Below, piece after piece: positions 33,384-44,760 of a DNA stretch of 64,000 nucleotides; the stretch's first letter is position 1; the number at the start of each line of letters is the position of its first letter. Made by a program: the position numbers and the translations under genes. This stretch comes from Azolla caroliniana (lineage: Eukaryota > Polypodiophyta), in NCBI GenBank assembly GCA_043228905.1, contig JBHGNT010000017.1, positions 4,836,001 to 4,900,000 on the forward strand. Reading direction: 5' to 3'. The notes under the pieces were generated by a model, which searched no databases, was not told where the DNA came from, and was given only the letters and a program-made list of their open reading frames with translations.

Positions 33384-35666
33384 CTATGAACCATCATCAA
33401 GCAAATCATCACTTAGATATGTCTTTGCCATGAGAATATATGGAGCAGCCTGATCTGGATTTGCACAAACAAGCTGCTGAAAGCATCGATTACCTATGTC
33501 TCTTTCACCATGCATTTTGCATGCTGTTAGTAATGCTGTCCATAATGAAGTACCTGACACAGGATCAAGAAAATCCTCTATCTCGACCAAGTACCCTGAT
33601 TTTGCATAAAGATCCACCATGCACGTATAATGATCTATTGTTGGTGAAATAGCATATTCCTCTATCATCATATTGAATATATCCTGGCCCTTATGTAGTA
33701 GCTTTGCACGGCTGCAAGCATAAAGTAGACAAGTGAATGTTATATTATCTGGTTGAACACCATGTCTATGCATCTCTTCAAAGCAGTGTAGAGCTATGTC
33801 CACTTCATGATTCATTCCATAGCCCCTTATCATCGAATTCCATGACACTATGTCTCGGTGTGGTATATTATAGAAAATTCCTTCAGCCTCTGGTAGCGAG
33901 CCACACCTCGCATACATATCGATCAGAGAATTGCATATAGAAACATCTCCTTCAAACCCTTTCCGCATTATATCAATGTGAGCCTCATGGCCTTTGTATA
34001 TGGCTCCCATATCTACACAAGATTTCAAGACACAAACGAGTGTGACATCATTTGGAGAAACACCTTCTACATGCATTTGATCAAAGAAAGCAATTGCTTC
34101 TTGTGGATGATTTCCTTCTACATATCCTGCAATTAACGCTGTCCATGACACAACATCCCGAACTAATAGCGTATCAAATATTTCATGTGCTTCTTTAACT
34201 GCACCCTGCTTAGAGTACATATCTACCAAAGTGTTTCCAACAGATATGTCTCTTTCAAAACCCTTCTTCATAATTTCAGCATGTAATTCTTGATTTTTCT
34301 GCATGGATTCTGTGCTTGCACATGCTTTTAACATGGAAACATATGCTCCGGAATCAAGAAAGACCCTTTCTAATTGCATACACTTGACACATTCCATAAC
34401 TTGCTTACTGTCTCCTCGTTCTGCATATCCAGCAATTAATGCATGCCAAGGTGCCAAATCTCTTTGTTGAAGCTTATCAAATGCTTCTTTGGCCTTTACA
34501 AAACTACCACATTTTAGATACATGTCAACTACAGCATTGCCAAGAAAAAAGTACTTTTCAAGATATCTTGGAGGAATTTCTATGTGAATTTCCTGACCAC
34601 TTTCCAGTGCTCCTATGCTACCACATGCTTTCAAGGCAGAAGCAAATGTGACAGCATCGGGATATATACCCTCAAGCTTCATCTTTTCAAAACAATGAAG
34701 AGCTTCCACGCCTGGTCCATGTTCTGCATATCCACCAATCAAAGCTGTCCATGAGACAATATTGCGGGAAGGAAGGTTGTTGGAAGTGACCTGTGCATCT
34801 GTTAGTGATCCACATTTTGCATACATATCGATCAAACTATTACCAAGGAAATTGTTCGAATCTAAACCTCTTAGAACAGAGTCGACATGAGCTTCTCTTC
34901 CCTTGTAAAGAGATCTAACACTAGCACATGCTTTTAAGATGCAAACCAATGTGGAAGCATCTAAAGAAACCCCTTGTTGCTTCATTTGGTCATAACACTG
35001 AAATGCTTCTTCACCTGGACCATGCTCAGCATATCCAGCTATAAGTGCAGTCCACGAGACAATTGTTACAAATGGCATGTTGTTAAAGACATGCCTAGCT
35101 TCATGTAGTAAACCACATTTAGCATACATATCAACCAATCCACTTCCAGTAAAGATGTCCATCTCAAATCCATACTTCATTATCTGAATATGCATATATT
35201 GACCTCTCTCTACATCATGCGTGTTGGCATATGCTTTCACAAAAGGCATCAAAGTATAACATGTGGGAGAAACACATGCCTTACCCATTCTTTCATACAT
35301 ATCAAACGCATTATGAAGCTGTCCATGTTCAACATATCCACAGATAAGAGAAGTCCAAATTTTTTCATCATATTGAGGCAACTGAAGGATGATTTGCTGG
35401 GCCTCGAGAAAGCTACCACATTCCAGAAACATGGATATAAGATGAATATCAATAGAATCGTTCTTTCCGAGGCCGAAACCTCGTATATGTGCATAGAGCT
35501 TCTTCGCGAGGGTCAAATCTCTCTGTTTCTTACACGATTGTAGGGCAGCTATAAGGTCAGAAATTGAGGGGAGGTCATGTATGGGGCCATCGATCGGCTG
35601 TGAAGGTGGAAGGGGACCACATTGTGTGTGAACGAATCTCTTGGGAAATTTGAGCATGCAAGGCAT
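33384..35666 (-). CDS. PLS-class PPR protein with a truncated E domain (no DYW)
   Basis: A single open exon of 760 residues starting at MPCMLKFPKRFVHTQ. The opening is basic and Ser/Thr-containing, compatible with an organelle leader. About six long P-L-S rounds can be counted by their (V/I)SWTALI-type starts (IWTSLICGY, SWTALIAGYAEHG, SWTALIGGYAEHG, PWHALIAGYAERG, SWTALIAGYVEG, SWNSMIRGYG). Then come the E1-like SLWTALLTACKMHGERDIG and an abrupt end (YILMAKTYLSDDLLDDGS). Intact relatives continue into E2, E+ and DYW domains. This protein therefore would bind organelle RNA and, if it edits, would need a partner supplying the deaminase. The repeats are very alike, as expected for recently expanded fern PPR families. 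An acceptor-like ttacag lies 39 bases upstream of the start, so a short 5' exon is possible. Confidence 0.92.
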   Translation of the reverse strand: MPCMLKFPKRFVHTQCGPLPPSQPIDGPIHDLPSISDLIAALQSCKKQRDLTLAKKLYAHIRGFGLGKNDSIDIHLISMFLECGSFLEAQQIILQLPQYDEKIWTSLICGYVEHGQLHNAFDMYERMGKACVSPTCYTLMPFVKAYANTHDVERGQYMHIQIMKYGFEMDIFTGSGLVDMYAKCGLLHEARHVFNNMPFVTIVSWTALIAGYAEHGPGEEAFQCYDQMKQQGVSLDASTLVCILKACASVRSLYKGREAHVDSVLRGLDSNNFLGNSLIDMYAKCGSLTDAQVTSNNLPSRNIVSWTALIGGYAEHGPGVEALHCFEKMKLEGIYPDAVTFASALKACGSIGALESGQEIHIEIPPRYLEKYFFLGNAVVDMYLKCGSFVKAKEAFDKLQQRDLAPWHALIAGYAERGDSKQVMECVKCMQLERVFLDSGAYVSMLKACASTESMQKNQELHAEIMKKGFERDISVGNTLVDMYSKQGAVKEAHEIFDTLLVRDVVSWTALIAGYVEGNHPQEAIAFFDQMHVEGVSPNDVTLVCVLKSCVDMGAIYKGHEAHIDIMRKGFEGDVSICNSLIDMYARCGSLPEAEGIFYNIPHRDIVSWNSMIRGYGMNHEVDIALHCFEEMHRHGVQPDNITFTCLLYACSRAKLLHKGQDIFNMMIEEYAISPTIDHYTCMVDLYAKSGYLVEIEDFLDPVSGTSLWTALLTACKMHGERDIGNRCFQQLVCANPDQAAPYILMAKTYLSDDLLDDGS

Positions 35667-35969
35667 ACAGGACGTAATGCAAACTTCAGGTGCGCCTGTA
35701 ACAGTATGTATGTATGTATGTATGTATGTATGTGTGTGTATGCATGCATGTATGGATGGATATGGATGGATATATGGATGTGATTGTATGTTTAATGTTA
35801 TATGTGGTGTATTATGTATGGTGTATGTATGTGTGTGAAATTACGTATGGTGTAGGTATGTATGTATGTATGTATGTATGTATGTATGTATGTAGCGGGA
35901 GAAACACATGCTTTCTTTCTATACCCTCGTGCCTTCTCAATTCCTTCTTCTGCTTCGCGGGTCTGAGCT

Positions 35970-36015
<46 letters not shown>

Positions 36016-36245
36016 ACGGGGAGGAAGGTTGCAAGCAAGCATCAACAAAAGAATGGAAGTACTGTGACAAAAAAGAAAGAAGGGACAGCTAGCAAAGAAT
36101 TCGCAGAAGAAAGGTTGGTTCCTCTCTCCTTTCATTCTCTGTCTGTCTGTGTCGTATTTTGGTTCTCCGATCTGCAATTTCAAAGTTTTAGTTTCCCGGA
36201 AGGAAAGAAAGACACGGTTTCGTTCTGGTGTCTTCTTCCATTTTT
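35667..36245. promoter_or_regulatory. Divergent promoter region with TATG and CT repeats
   Basis: About 580 bases separate the start codons of the minus-strand PPR gene and the plus-strand phosphopantetheinyl transferase model. It holds (TATG)n at 35705-35733 and 35861-35893 and a (CT)n run at 35971-36012. The CT run is on the sense strand of the rightward gene, and a probable leader with a gttggt donor-like site follows at 36114. Confidence 0.55.
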
Positions 36246-39200
36246 ATGAGGGTTCGATTGATTTGCCTTTCCTCTTTATTTCGTGATTTTATCCATTGTT
36301 TCCCTTGCTGTTTTTCTTCTACCACGTGAAGCTCCTTGTTTGGCAAGAAAAGACTGTGACGAGACAATGTTAATTTGTGTCTACTCTCTTTGTTTGTTTT
36401 CTTTCTATTTTGCCTACTGCACGCCTCGTTTTTTTCCCCCCTTGATTTCAAGCTTCTTCTTTGCAAGAATAAAAAGGCCTATGAAGAAGAAAAGTTTTTG
36501 TGTCTGCATGCTTCTCTGTTTTTCTTTCGTTTCGAGATCTTTGCTTGAGGAGGGTGAAAGAAAGGCGGACCGAGTAGAAAGCGGACGTAAGATGGTTGGA
36601 CCTTGATAACATCATTCTATTTGGGCACTGTTAAATAGTTAATTGAGAGAAGAAAGAAGCAAAACCTCCTATTGGAAGTTGTCTCAATACACCAGCACTT
36701 GAGCATTGATTGGAGCAGTCTGTGTAAAAGAGATCAAGACCTGGGTGTAAAAACGAAATTGATTGAACATCATGTACGTTTTGACACACAGATAATATTG
36801 TCAGATAATATCATTGATTCAGCATTGCTTCTCCGATGCTCATATTAATTAGGTTGGGGTTCCCATGGTTTGTTCTCTCATTCAGGAAATCCAGTTGGAC
36901 TGTAGAGCAAGTTGCATTCAATGAATATGTAAAGGATGAAGAAGGCAAGTCAAGGGAAGACTTGGTTGAGTTGCAATTAGTTTCCCATCTCAAATTTTAC
37001 ATGTCAATGAGCAAAATTATCGATGGTATGAATGAGGAACCTTTGAAAAGTAATTTGCGGTATGTTCATTTGTGATTATAGAGGAAAATGGTATGGCTGG
37101 CAATGATTCATGCATTTTGGGTTCTCGACACTGAAGCATAATAATCTTTGCTAGAGGCTGTGGTTTTTGTCACCACTTCGTAATGGGTACATGAAGATTA
37201 ATTGACTGTAGGCATGGGGGCATAGAACAAATTCATGAGATTACAAAATATTTGTAGTGACATGTAAAAATGATTCAAAATATCAAATACAATTAAATTT
37301 GGGTAAATGTTTAATGCTACTTGGGATTCAAGTTGTCTATTCATGGCTTGTGCTTGTAGGCAGAGGATGCTGATCAGTTCTAGTTCCTTTGGACCAAAAT
37401 CATGGCATTGGAAACACCTGTGTACCACCCCAAAAGTAATATTTGAACCTCCTACACCAATGTGAGTAATCTCTTATTTAGGCCAGTAAAAATAAAATTA
37501 ATTGTTTGGAATAAGCTTCTCTGTTCATCTAGTTCCAAATTAATAGTGCTTTTCCATGGAAATTTGACTCTAAAGATTTTCACTTATGTCATTATTTGAG
37601 TTATGAGCTCATGGTTACTATATAGATATTCTTAACCAAAATAGGTTTAAAGTGCAAAATTGAGCCCTAAACCCTAAACCCATGGGTAGAAACTGTAGTT
37701 CATGTATTTGAACTGTAAAACATCTTACGTTGATCAGTGTGTTCATTTTAAGTAGTGTGTTCATTTTACGTTGATCAGTGTGTTCTCGTATGCAATTTCT
37801 ATCTTGTTCATACTTGATATCTTTGAAGTACAGGGAAGTACATATATGGTGCCTTTTCCCTAATGAAATACGAGAATCAAATTTATCCCTGTATAAAGGC
37901 ATTATATCTCATGAAGAAAGAACCCATCTTATGGATACAATGAAGCATAAAGCTAAGGAGTATCTTCTGACACGTGTTCTGGCACGTACGCTGCTTGCTA
38001 AATGTATGGAACTGAAAATGAGAAAATTACTTATATCTATTGAATTTGATTGCACATTTAGTCAAACTCTTTTACATGCTGCAAGGCTATTGTTTGTCAT
38101 GCAGATGCAGGTGAACTTATTGATCCTAGTGCTTTAATATTTGAGAAAAACAGTTTTGGGAAACCAGAGGTAAACATGTCTCATTGCTTGTTTATCTCGT
38201 CTATAAGTTTTACTTTTTGAATTGATGAAAGAAGTGAGTGTGTGCATATATATACATAGATGGATAGAACGTAATATTCGTGTTCGTGTAAGCATTCTAA
38301 CATTTGGAAACGAACACGTTTGAAATGGGAAAAATACGTGCTCCTTTTTTTATTTCTTTTTTTTCATTTATTATCATTACAATTTAGCTCACCCTAGTGG
38401 TAAGGAGTCATGCTATTGCTGTCTATGTCTTTGGTTTGATTCCCAAATTTCTCATCTCTTTCTCTCTCTCTCTCTCTCATTAGTACCATGTCATAGCAAA
38501 ATTTTATGTTAGTGTTATAATAATTTTTTTCTTTTATTTTTTTATTATTACAACTAAGCACAACCTAGTGGTAAGTTGTTGTGTTACTATTACTTGTGTC
38601 TTGGGTTCAATTCCCAACTTTCGCATATCCTCTTGTTAGTGTCATGAGCAAATTTTTATGTTAGTGTCATGTTCCTTTTTCTTCTTTTTCTTTCTTTCTT
38701 TGTTATTAGAAATTAGCTCACCCGAGTGGTAAGTTGTTATGCTACTACTGCCTACGTCATGACAAAATTTTATGTTAGTGTCATGTTCCTTTTCCTTCCT
38801 TCCTTTCTTTCTTTGTTATTAGAAATTAGGTCACCCTAGAGGTAAGTTGTTATGTTAATTCTGCCTATGTCATGTTTTCTTCATATTCTCGAATATACGT
38901 TTTATGAGTTTTTGATCGTTTGATTATGATTTATAATGACATATTTTGATTCAATCTCTATAGTTCATACTCATATTTTTGTAAAGTTCTAAAGTGACAA
39001 TGATAGAGATGTCTTGATTTGCATCCCAAAAGTATGCATTGTGATACAATGCAAATATTACAACCATACTTATGTTGGTGGTTCACAATGGATTAGAGTC
39101 CACTTATTAGGATTGAGAGTGAATCAATATATAATATAGACCCTAGTCAATCCAATCCAACTTTGAGATGATTTACCATACACGTTTGATTGAATCATTC

Positions 39201-40649
39201 TCGAATGCAAATGTGCGTATGATACGTATGGTTCATTCTATGCATAGATGTATACATCCATCTATTTCTCTGTACATCATATTTCACGTTGTTTATGCAT
39301 GTGTATATACATGTGCTCAACTAATAATCTATGTATATGTCATCATTCTTCATATGTACACCCATACACAAGTCAAGGTGTTTGTATGCATACATTCATT
39401 AGTCAGTGTATGTAAAATTCTCAATATTGTACATGTTTTTTGATGATAACAAATCAGATTATATGGCCATCCTGTTTTGTAACTGGGCATTCATGGAATC
39501 CACCAAACATAAGTTTCAATCTCTCACATACAGATTCTTTGATTGCGTGTGCTGTAACTGGTGCATTTCAGGTAAGCTGTGAAAACTTTGTTTATTATTG
39601 CTTTGATCTTTGTGATCATCACTCTTCAAAATGCTGCTTGTTATATTCTATATCCCTGGTTAGCTTCGTTAACCTGAGGAATCTTTGCGTTTTGTGTCCT
39701 TCACTTTGGTTCTTTATCTAGTTATACAAGTAAATGGTTTTTTATTTTTCTTGTCAGGTAGGTCTTGATGTAGAGAATCGGCGTCGAGAAACACACACAG
39801 ACTTGGTCAGATTTGCTAGACGAAGATTTTCACAAATGGAAGCTGTAAGATTAGAGCAAATGGATGACTTCGAAGCACAAAAGAATCATTTCCTGGAGCT
39901 CTGGACACTCAAAGTAGATATCATGTTTTGACCAATTTACTTTCAGTTAAGAGTATTGAGATGATTATTTATTCTTAGTTGCCATATATTTTTCTTCCCC
40001 GCTGCTTGTATTACCGTAAACCATAACTTAAACCTATTACAATGTATTATTGCTGCATGTATTGTGGTTATAGGAGTCATATGGAAAAGCTTTGGGCAAG
40101 GGAATTGCTGGAACAATGCTGAGGGATATTGCCTTCGATTTTGAGGAGGGACTCCAAATGTCTCAAATTGTCCGACATGTGGCTGGAGTAAACCATTTTG
40201 GACAGGTGTGAAGAAAGTTGTCTTTTGTTAACAACATTCTTTGTCAAGTATGGCAATATATGTATGTGTGTACGCGTGGAAGATAGTTAATGTTCTTTGT
40301 TGCTCAACTGAACAGGTGTCTCTTATTAAGCCAAAAATCGTAAGGTCTGCATCACCTTTAGCCTCCAATTTATATCAGTTTTTGCTCCTCCAATTTACTG
40401 ACGCCCATTTTGGTGCTGTATGTGTGCCAACTATCCAGGGTAACAATCAAAATTTAAATTTGACAATAGACTTGAAAACATTTTCATGTAATATTCTTCT
40501 TAAGATTTTCACTGATGTATCTGGACTTGAATATGTATTCAGGCTCTGAAGATATCAAGCAACCTTTACACGTAAAGGTTATGAAAACCATTCCATTTGT
40601 TACAGATGAAGATCTTCTTGATGCATCTTTACTTGGCTTCAGTATCTGA
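36246..40649 (+). CDS. Sfp-type 4'-phosphopantetheinyl transferase, nine exons (exon 1 tentative)
   Basis: Exons are 36246-36325 (tentative), 36886-37059, 37834-38003, 38105-38169, 39458-39571, 39758-39913, 40074-40205, 40316-40439 and 40543-40649. All phases match, giving about 373 residues. Recognised family segments in order are REVHIWCLFPNEI, YLLTRVLARTLLAKY, ALIFEKNSFGKPE, FNLSHTDSL (Asn184-His187), the metal-binding GLDVENR (Asp205 and Glu207), and WTLKESYGKALGKG (Glu254, Lys258). The enzyme moves the phosphopantetheine arm of coenzyme A to a serine of acyl carrier proteins, in mitochondria, plastids or cytosol. Exon 1 would give MRVRLICLSSLFRDF followed by a Ser/Cys-rich stretch, like an organelle leader. 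It was chosen because its phase fits, but its donor (AC/gtgaag) is weak. Residues 28-85 are not recognised. Intron 4 (38170-39457) holds SINE-like repeats. Confidence 0.88.
37661..37680 (-). repeat. Short interstitial telomere-like repeat
   Basis: gagccctaaaccctaaaccc carries two CCCTAAA units inside intron 2 of the phosphopantetheinyl transferase gene. Nearby (37731-37784) a cttacgttgatcagtgtgttc word is duplicated. Confidence 0.6.
38380..38875 (+). mobile_element. Tandem tRNA-derived SINE-like units (family 2) inside an intron
   Basis: Four units begin with ttagctcaccctagtggtaag-type text (A-box-like) at about 38383, 38553, 38712 and 38826. The first two carry B-box-like sequences (ggtttgattccc at 38432; gggttcaattccc at 38602). 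The units end in 'ttttatgttagtgtcatgttcc' and a cttt-rich tail with ttattag. They are degraded and partly shortened. The family differs from the one at 22238 in its non-tRNA part. Confidence 0.65.
39178..39242 (+). repeat. Dispersed repeat, copy 2 (copy 1 at 9616-9671)
   Basis: Same word as at 9616 (tacacgtttgattgaatcat and on), with a roughly ten-base insertion near the middle. It lies in intron 4 of the phosphopantetheinyl transferase gene. Confidence 0.75.
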
Positions 40650-40659
40650 AATATTGGAA

Positions 40660-40784
40660 AAATTAAGTCATTGATATAGATGAATGGGCCTCTTCTTGAT
40701 TTTTTATTATTTTGTTTCTGTATCTGGAAGCTAACATTCTTGAATTGGGAGTGCAATGGTATGTGTAGAGTGGGATAAAGATAT

Positions 40785-40815
<31 letters not shown>

Positions 40816-41110
40816 AATATTAATTTCTTCTAAGAGAATAATTGTTCAACCAAGGATGGTATATAGATGGATGAGCCTATTCTTGATCTTTTATTACTTT
40901 GATTCAGTATCTGGAAGCCAATATTCTTGGATTGGGGGTGCAATGTTATGTGTAGAGTGGGATAAAGATATAGAAAGAAAGAAAAATATATATATTAACT
41001 TCTTCTAAGAGAATAATTGTTTAACCAAGGATAGTATAGATGAACGAGCCAATTCTTGATTTTTTATTACTTTGATTCAGTATTTTGGAAGCTAACATTC
41101 TTGAATCAGA
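40660..41110 (+). repeat. Tandem repeat in the 3' flank of the phosphopantetheinyl transferase
   Basis: About 2.4 copies of a unit of roughly 180-190 bases at about 40674-40860, 40861-41037 and 41038-41110. Each has 'tcttgatttttattactttg', 'cagtatctggaagc' and, in the first two, 'gtgtagagtgggataaagatatagaaag', with a (GAAA)n run expanded in copy 1 (40778-40817). The 'cagtatctg' word also ends the coding exon, so the duplication may include the stop region. Confidence 0.85.
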
Positions 41111-41257
41111 GGTACTTTTGTTTAGAGAAAAGTATTCAGAAAACAACAGTTAAACCAAAATCAAGAATTCTTACCTAGTGTCCTTTCATTGCCTTCTAAC
41201 AAAGAGGTTTTATGTCATTCTTCTGCTCATTGGTCTCCAGAAAGTTTAATAAAATTA

Positions 41258-41447
41258 AGGGAAAAGTACCATGATACCCTTGGAAGTTCGTCTATTTACT
41301 AGAATGCCCTTGGAAGTTCCAAATTTACCAAACTACCCCTATGTCCAAAAATTACACTTTATAAAGTAATTTATACACTCAAATCTTTGGTGCATAGGGC
41401 ATTTTGGTAAATAGATCAACTTCCAGGGGTATCCTGGTACTTTTCCC
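41258..41447. mobile_element. MITE with terminal inverted repeats and 8-bp target duplication
   Basis: The left end agggaaaagtacc and the right end ggtacttttccc are inverted repeats. Arms of about 41 bases match at close to 88 percent. The element is about 190 bp and is flanked on both sides by taaaatta (41250-41257 and 41448-41455), an 8-bp direct repeat as made by hAT-type transposases. It has no coding capacity. Confidence 0.8.
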
Positions 41448-41455
41448 TAAAATTA

Positions 41456-42784
41456 ATGATGGTTCAAATGTACCGTGTCCCTTATTTGCCTTATAAAATT
41501 AGGTTTTGTGTCATTCTTCTGTTTGTTGGTCTTCAGGAAATTGAATAAAATAATTATGATGAACTGCAAAACCCTCTTCTTCATTCACCCCTTGTACGAG
41601 CTTGCCCCTCTTCTATGAGGTTCTGATATGCAAAAATGGTATGTGATGGACTATGTGCATAGTTAAGCAAGGTTGTGTGATTCTTCTATTGAGAGTTTCA
41701 AGATGGTTACATGCTATTATCCGCAAACTTCTATGTGATCTTAGCTTAAGCATTCTCAAGATGCCAAGATAGTGTGTTGAAGATTATATTTTATATTTAT
41801 TTTTATTAATAAAGCCTTGGAAATAAGCCACTGGCTTTTGCACTACACTTCAGGATTTGAATTCCGAGGAAATAAACCTCAGTTTTTTGACAGTGAAATC
41901 CATGATATATTCTCACTAGTTTGTCAAGTATACGTTCAAATACTACAAAAAAAACACAAAAACGAAGTAGAACAAATAGATCTGCATTTCTTTTTGCCTA
42001 CAGCCTAGCGTGACACCTATGTTAAACACATACAAAAAGGAAAATAAATAAATGGATCTTTTATATCCACATGTGGGCATCATGCCTATGTTAAAACAAA
42101 CACCCCCATTTGTCAAGTCATGGATAACCAGTCATAACAAGGCTCAGTGACTGCATGAAGCCAACTACAGTGCACACTATCTACTTAAAAAGGCAGGTTT
42201 AATCATGTGGTCTACAGGCTACCAAACCCCAGAGTTATAAGGTTGATCAGGTGTTATGTTTTATCTAATCATTCAATCATATACTAAAATTTATCAGCAT
42301 AGATATAATTTGGGCCACAAAATGAACCATTCTCAACTCTTTGTTCTTCTTTGATTCAATTAAAAGATGATCTCAGCTTTTACTCATAAGATCTGCAAAT
42401 CCTTTCAAAAAAGAAGCCACACAGATTGCTGATTTGTTCTAGTGTCATAGAAAAAGAGATTATCATTGAGCATGTACAACAATGTATACACAACTGAATA
42501 ATTTTTACTGGTTCTACGGGAAACTGAAGATACCACCTGCTTTGCAAACATCATAAAACTAGAAGTGAATCATCAATGCAATGCTTCTTAAATCATTTGA
42601 GGAAATGATTTTAGTGAATAACAAATGAGCAAGAATCGAAAGAAATGTGATACATTTGAATTACAGCTTCTCTGTTGGCTGAATGTCTGATATATATTTA
42701 TCTCATCTTGTTCAACCTTTTTTATAAGAAACCATTGCATCAATTGAATAAAGCAAAATACCATTTGTCTATACATTTTTCGTT
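41456..42784. other. Gene-free DNA
   Basis: AT-rich DNA between the phosphopantetheinyl transferase and MED28 genes, including the probable MED28 3' flank at the right end. No gene, RNA or clear repeat is seen. Confidence 0.55.
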
Positions 42785-44249
42785 TTAGACTTTCTCCAAC
42801 TCATTAACAATCGATGCCTTTTGTGCATTCAGCAGATCCTGCCATCCCTTCAGTAGCTTTCCTTGTCTTTCTAAAAGCTCATTTTTTTCCTTTAGTTCTT
42901 CCTCAAGAGCTTCTATCTCCTTTGCAATGGCCAAAACATATCAAATTAATGCAATGTTTTTGAAGACAGTTTTTTGCAGATACATTGCATCAACGATGAA
43001 ACCAAATGATGTTAAAACATGCATTACTTTTCAAATTGTAAGTACTTAACCATCCTTTTTGAGGGCTACATGAACTTGAATGGAATTGTGGATCATTTAA
43101 TTGTGAAGGTTAGTTTGTAGCATTTGTAACGTGGTCATGACATGACTTTTATGTTAATTTGCTAATTAAAACACTACTAGAGTTAAAATCTCTATTCTAT
43201 CACAGGCCAGACTTAAAGTATAATCTTTGACATGATTGATCTTAAAGTATAATGTTTACTATCTCTTTTCGTTTGCATCTATGTGCATAGTTCAGAAGAT
43301 CTGGCAATTCTTTCAGGAACCCACCATGAGTCCATTCTCTGACTCATGTCATGCTGTCGAATCAAACAATAAACCAATTTTATTTCTTATTTCATGAGAA
43401 TTTATACACCATTGTAATTATTACAGAATCTTGCTGCAGCCTCCCAACTCTCGAAAAAGAACACAATTACAGAGGACATGATCAAATTTCACAAAATGCA
43501 AACAATTACTACGCATACCCTCTTCAAAGCCTCCTGCTTTCCAGGTTGATGATTGTGATGGAGAGAAATGAAAAACAATTGAAGCTTCCTAGCTGCTTCC
43601 ATGAAGTCTTTCACGTGACGCTCAACATCAGCTTCATCAATAAAGAAAAATTCAGAACAATAAATCCTATCAGCAAGTGTGAACATTTCTTTCTTCTGAT
43701 TCCCCAAATATTGGAGAATTTGATGGACGAAATGTATGTGTGCATTATTTTCAGATAAAGTTTTTACTACAGAATAGTAATCCCCCTTATTAGGAAGGAG
43801 TCACACAAGATGATATGTTTACTTGATCCCATAGGTCGAAATTGGCCTCCTTGTGGATGATACAAATTCTATACTATTCTATTCTAATAAAGTACAGTGC
43901 CCTTGGACTAATTCATCCTCTTTGTTTCTCTTTACAAGGTTTGACCAGTGGGATTTGAGGAAATAATAAAATAAAGGAAAAATCAGGGAACTGTATTATA
44001 CTACTGGTGGTAAACAAAGTGAAGCGAATGACAAGAAACATTCAATGAAGACACTGTGTGTGTGTGTGTGTGTGTGCATGATGCTCTGTGTTTTCATGGC
44101 ATAGCCTCTACATATAAAAAACTTGTTGGCATACCTTGGTGAGAGGGATGAGCTGATCGATCCATTGCTTGAAGTTCACGTGCCGGTAGGCAAGGAAGTA
44201 AGCTCATTTCAATTGCGGACACCAAGTTAAGCACCTCAGCTTGGTTCAT
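42785..44249 (-). CDS. MED28: Mediator complex subunit 28, three coding exons
   Basis: Coding exons on the minus strand are 44135-44249, 43519-43631 and 42785-42919, phases 1 and 0, giving 120 residues. The text LLPCLPARELQAMDRSAHPS, then DVERHVKDFMEAARKLQLFF, then a C-terminal coiled coil (EIEALEEELKEKNELLERQG) matches plant MED28. This subunit sits in the head region of Mediator, which links transcription factors to RNA polymerase II in the nucleus. The length is normal for the family. The start at 44249 follows an acceptor (ttttctattag) with an out-of-frame ATG 12 bases upstream (see findings). A noncoding first exon probably ends near 45228 (ttcattctg/gtaaat), leaving a roughly 1 kb leader intron with degenerate repeats. 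Confidence 0.92.
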
Positions 44250-44279
44250 CCTCTCGCATCTAATAGAAAAAACATATAG

Positions 44280-44760
44280 GAATAGTTAATGAAAAATTTT
44301 CTACTCGAAAAAAGCATTAATTGAAGTGTTTAAAACCATAGCCCATACTACAAAATGCATGAGCAACTCATTCCATAGAGAGGTGCACACGTAACTAATT
44401 TAAAAAACCTAGCTTGATTTTGTTTGTTAATGAAATTTCTTAACTTGATAAATGGATCAAATTAGAATCGTAATGCATCATATAAGTTGCAACAGAAATC
44501 CATCCATAGAAAGCTGCCACAGGAAGTAATTTACAGAAACTCTAAATTTTATTCATTAATGAAAACTTTTAGCTTGAAAATTATACAAATGAGAACTATA
44601 ATCCATCATAAAATTGGCATGGACAACCCAATCCATAGAAAGAAAAATCTAGATTTTAATTCATTAATAGAAAAATTCTTAACCTGATAAATAAATTAGA
44701 ATTATAATGATTAATCTCATATGAATTCCATGAAAAAACCATCACATAGAAAAGAGCAGA
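44280..44760 (-). repeat. Degenerate tandem repeat in the MED28 leader intron
   Basis: Three to four diverged copies of a unit of about 125-135 bases, marked by 'ccatagaaag', 'ttcattaatgaaaa' and 'cttgataaat..at-aattagaat-ataat'. All lie within the intron upstream of the first coding exon. Confidence 0.65.
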
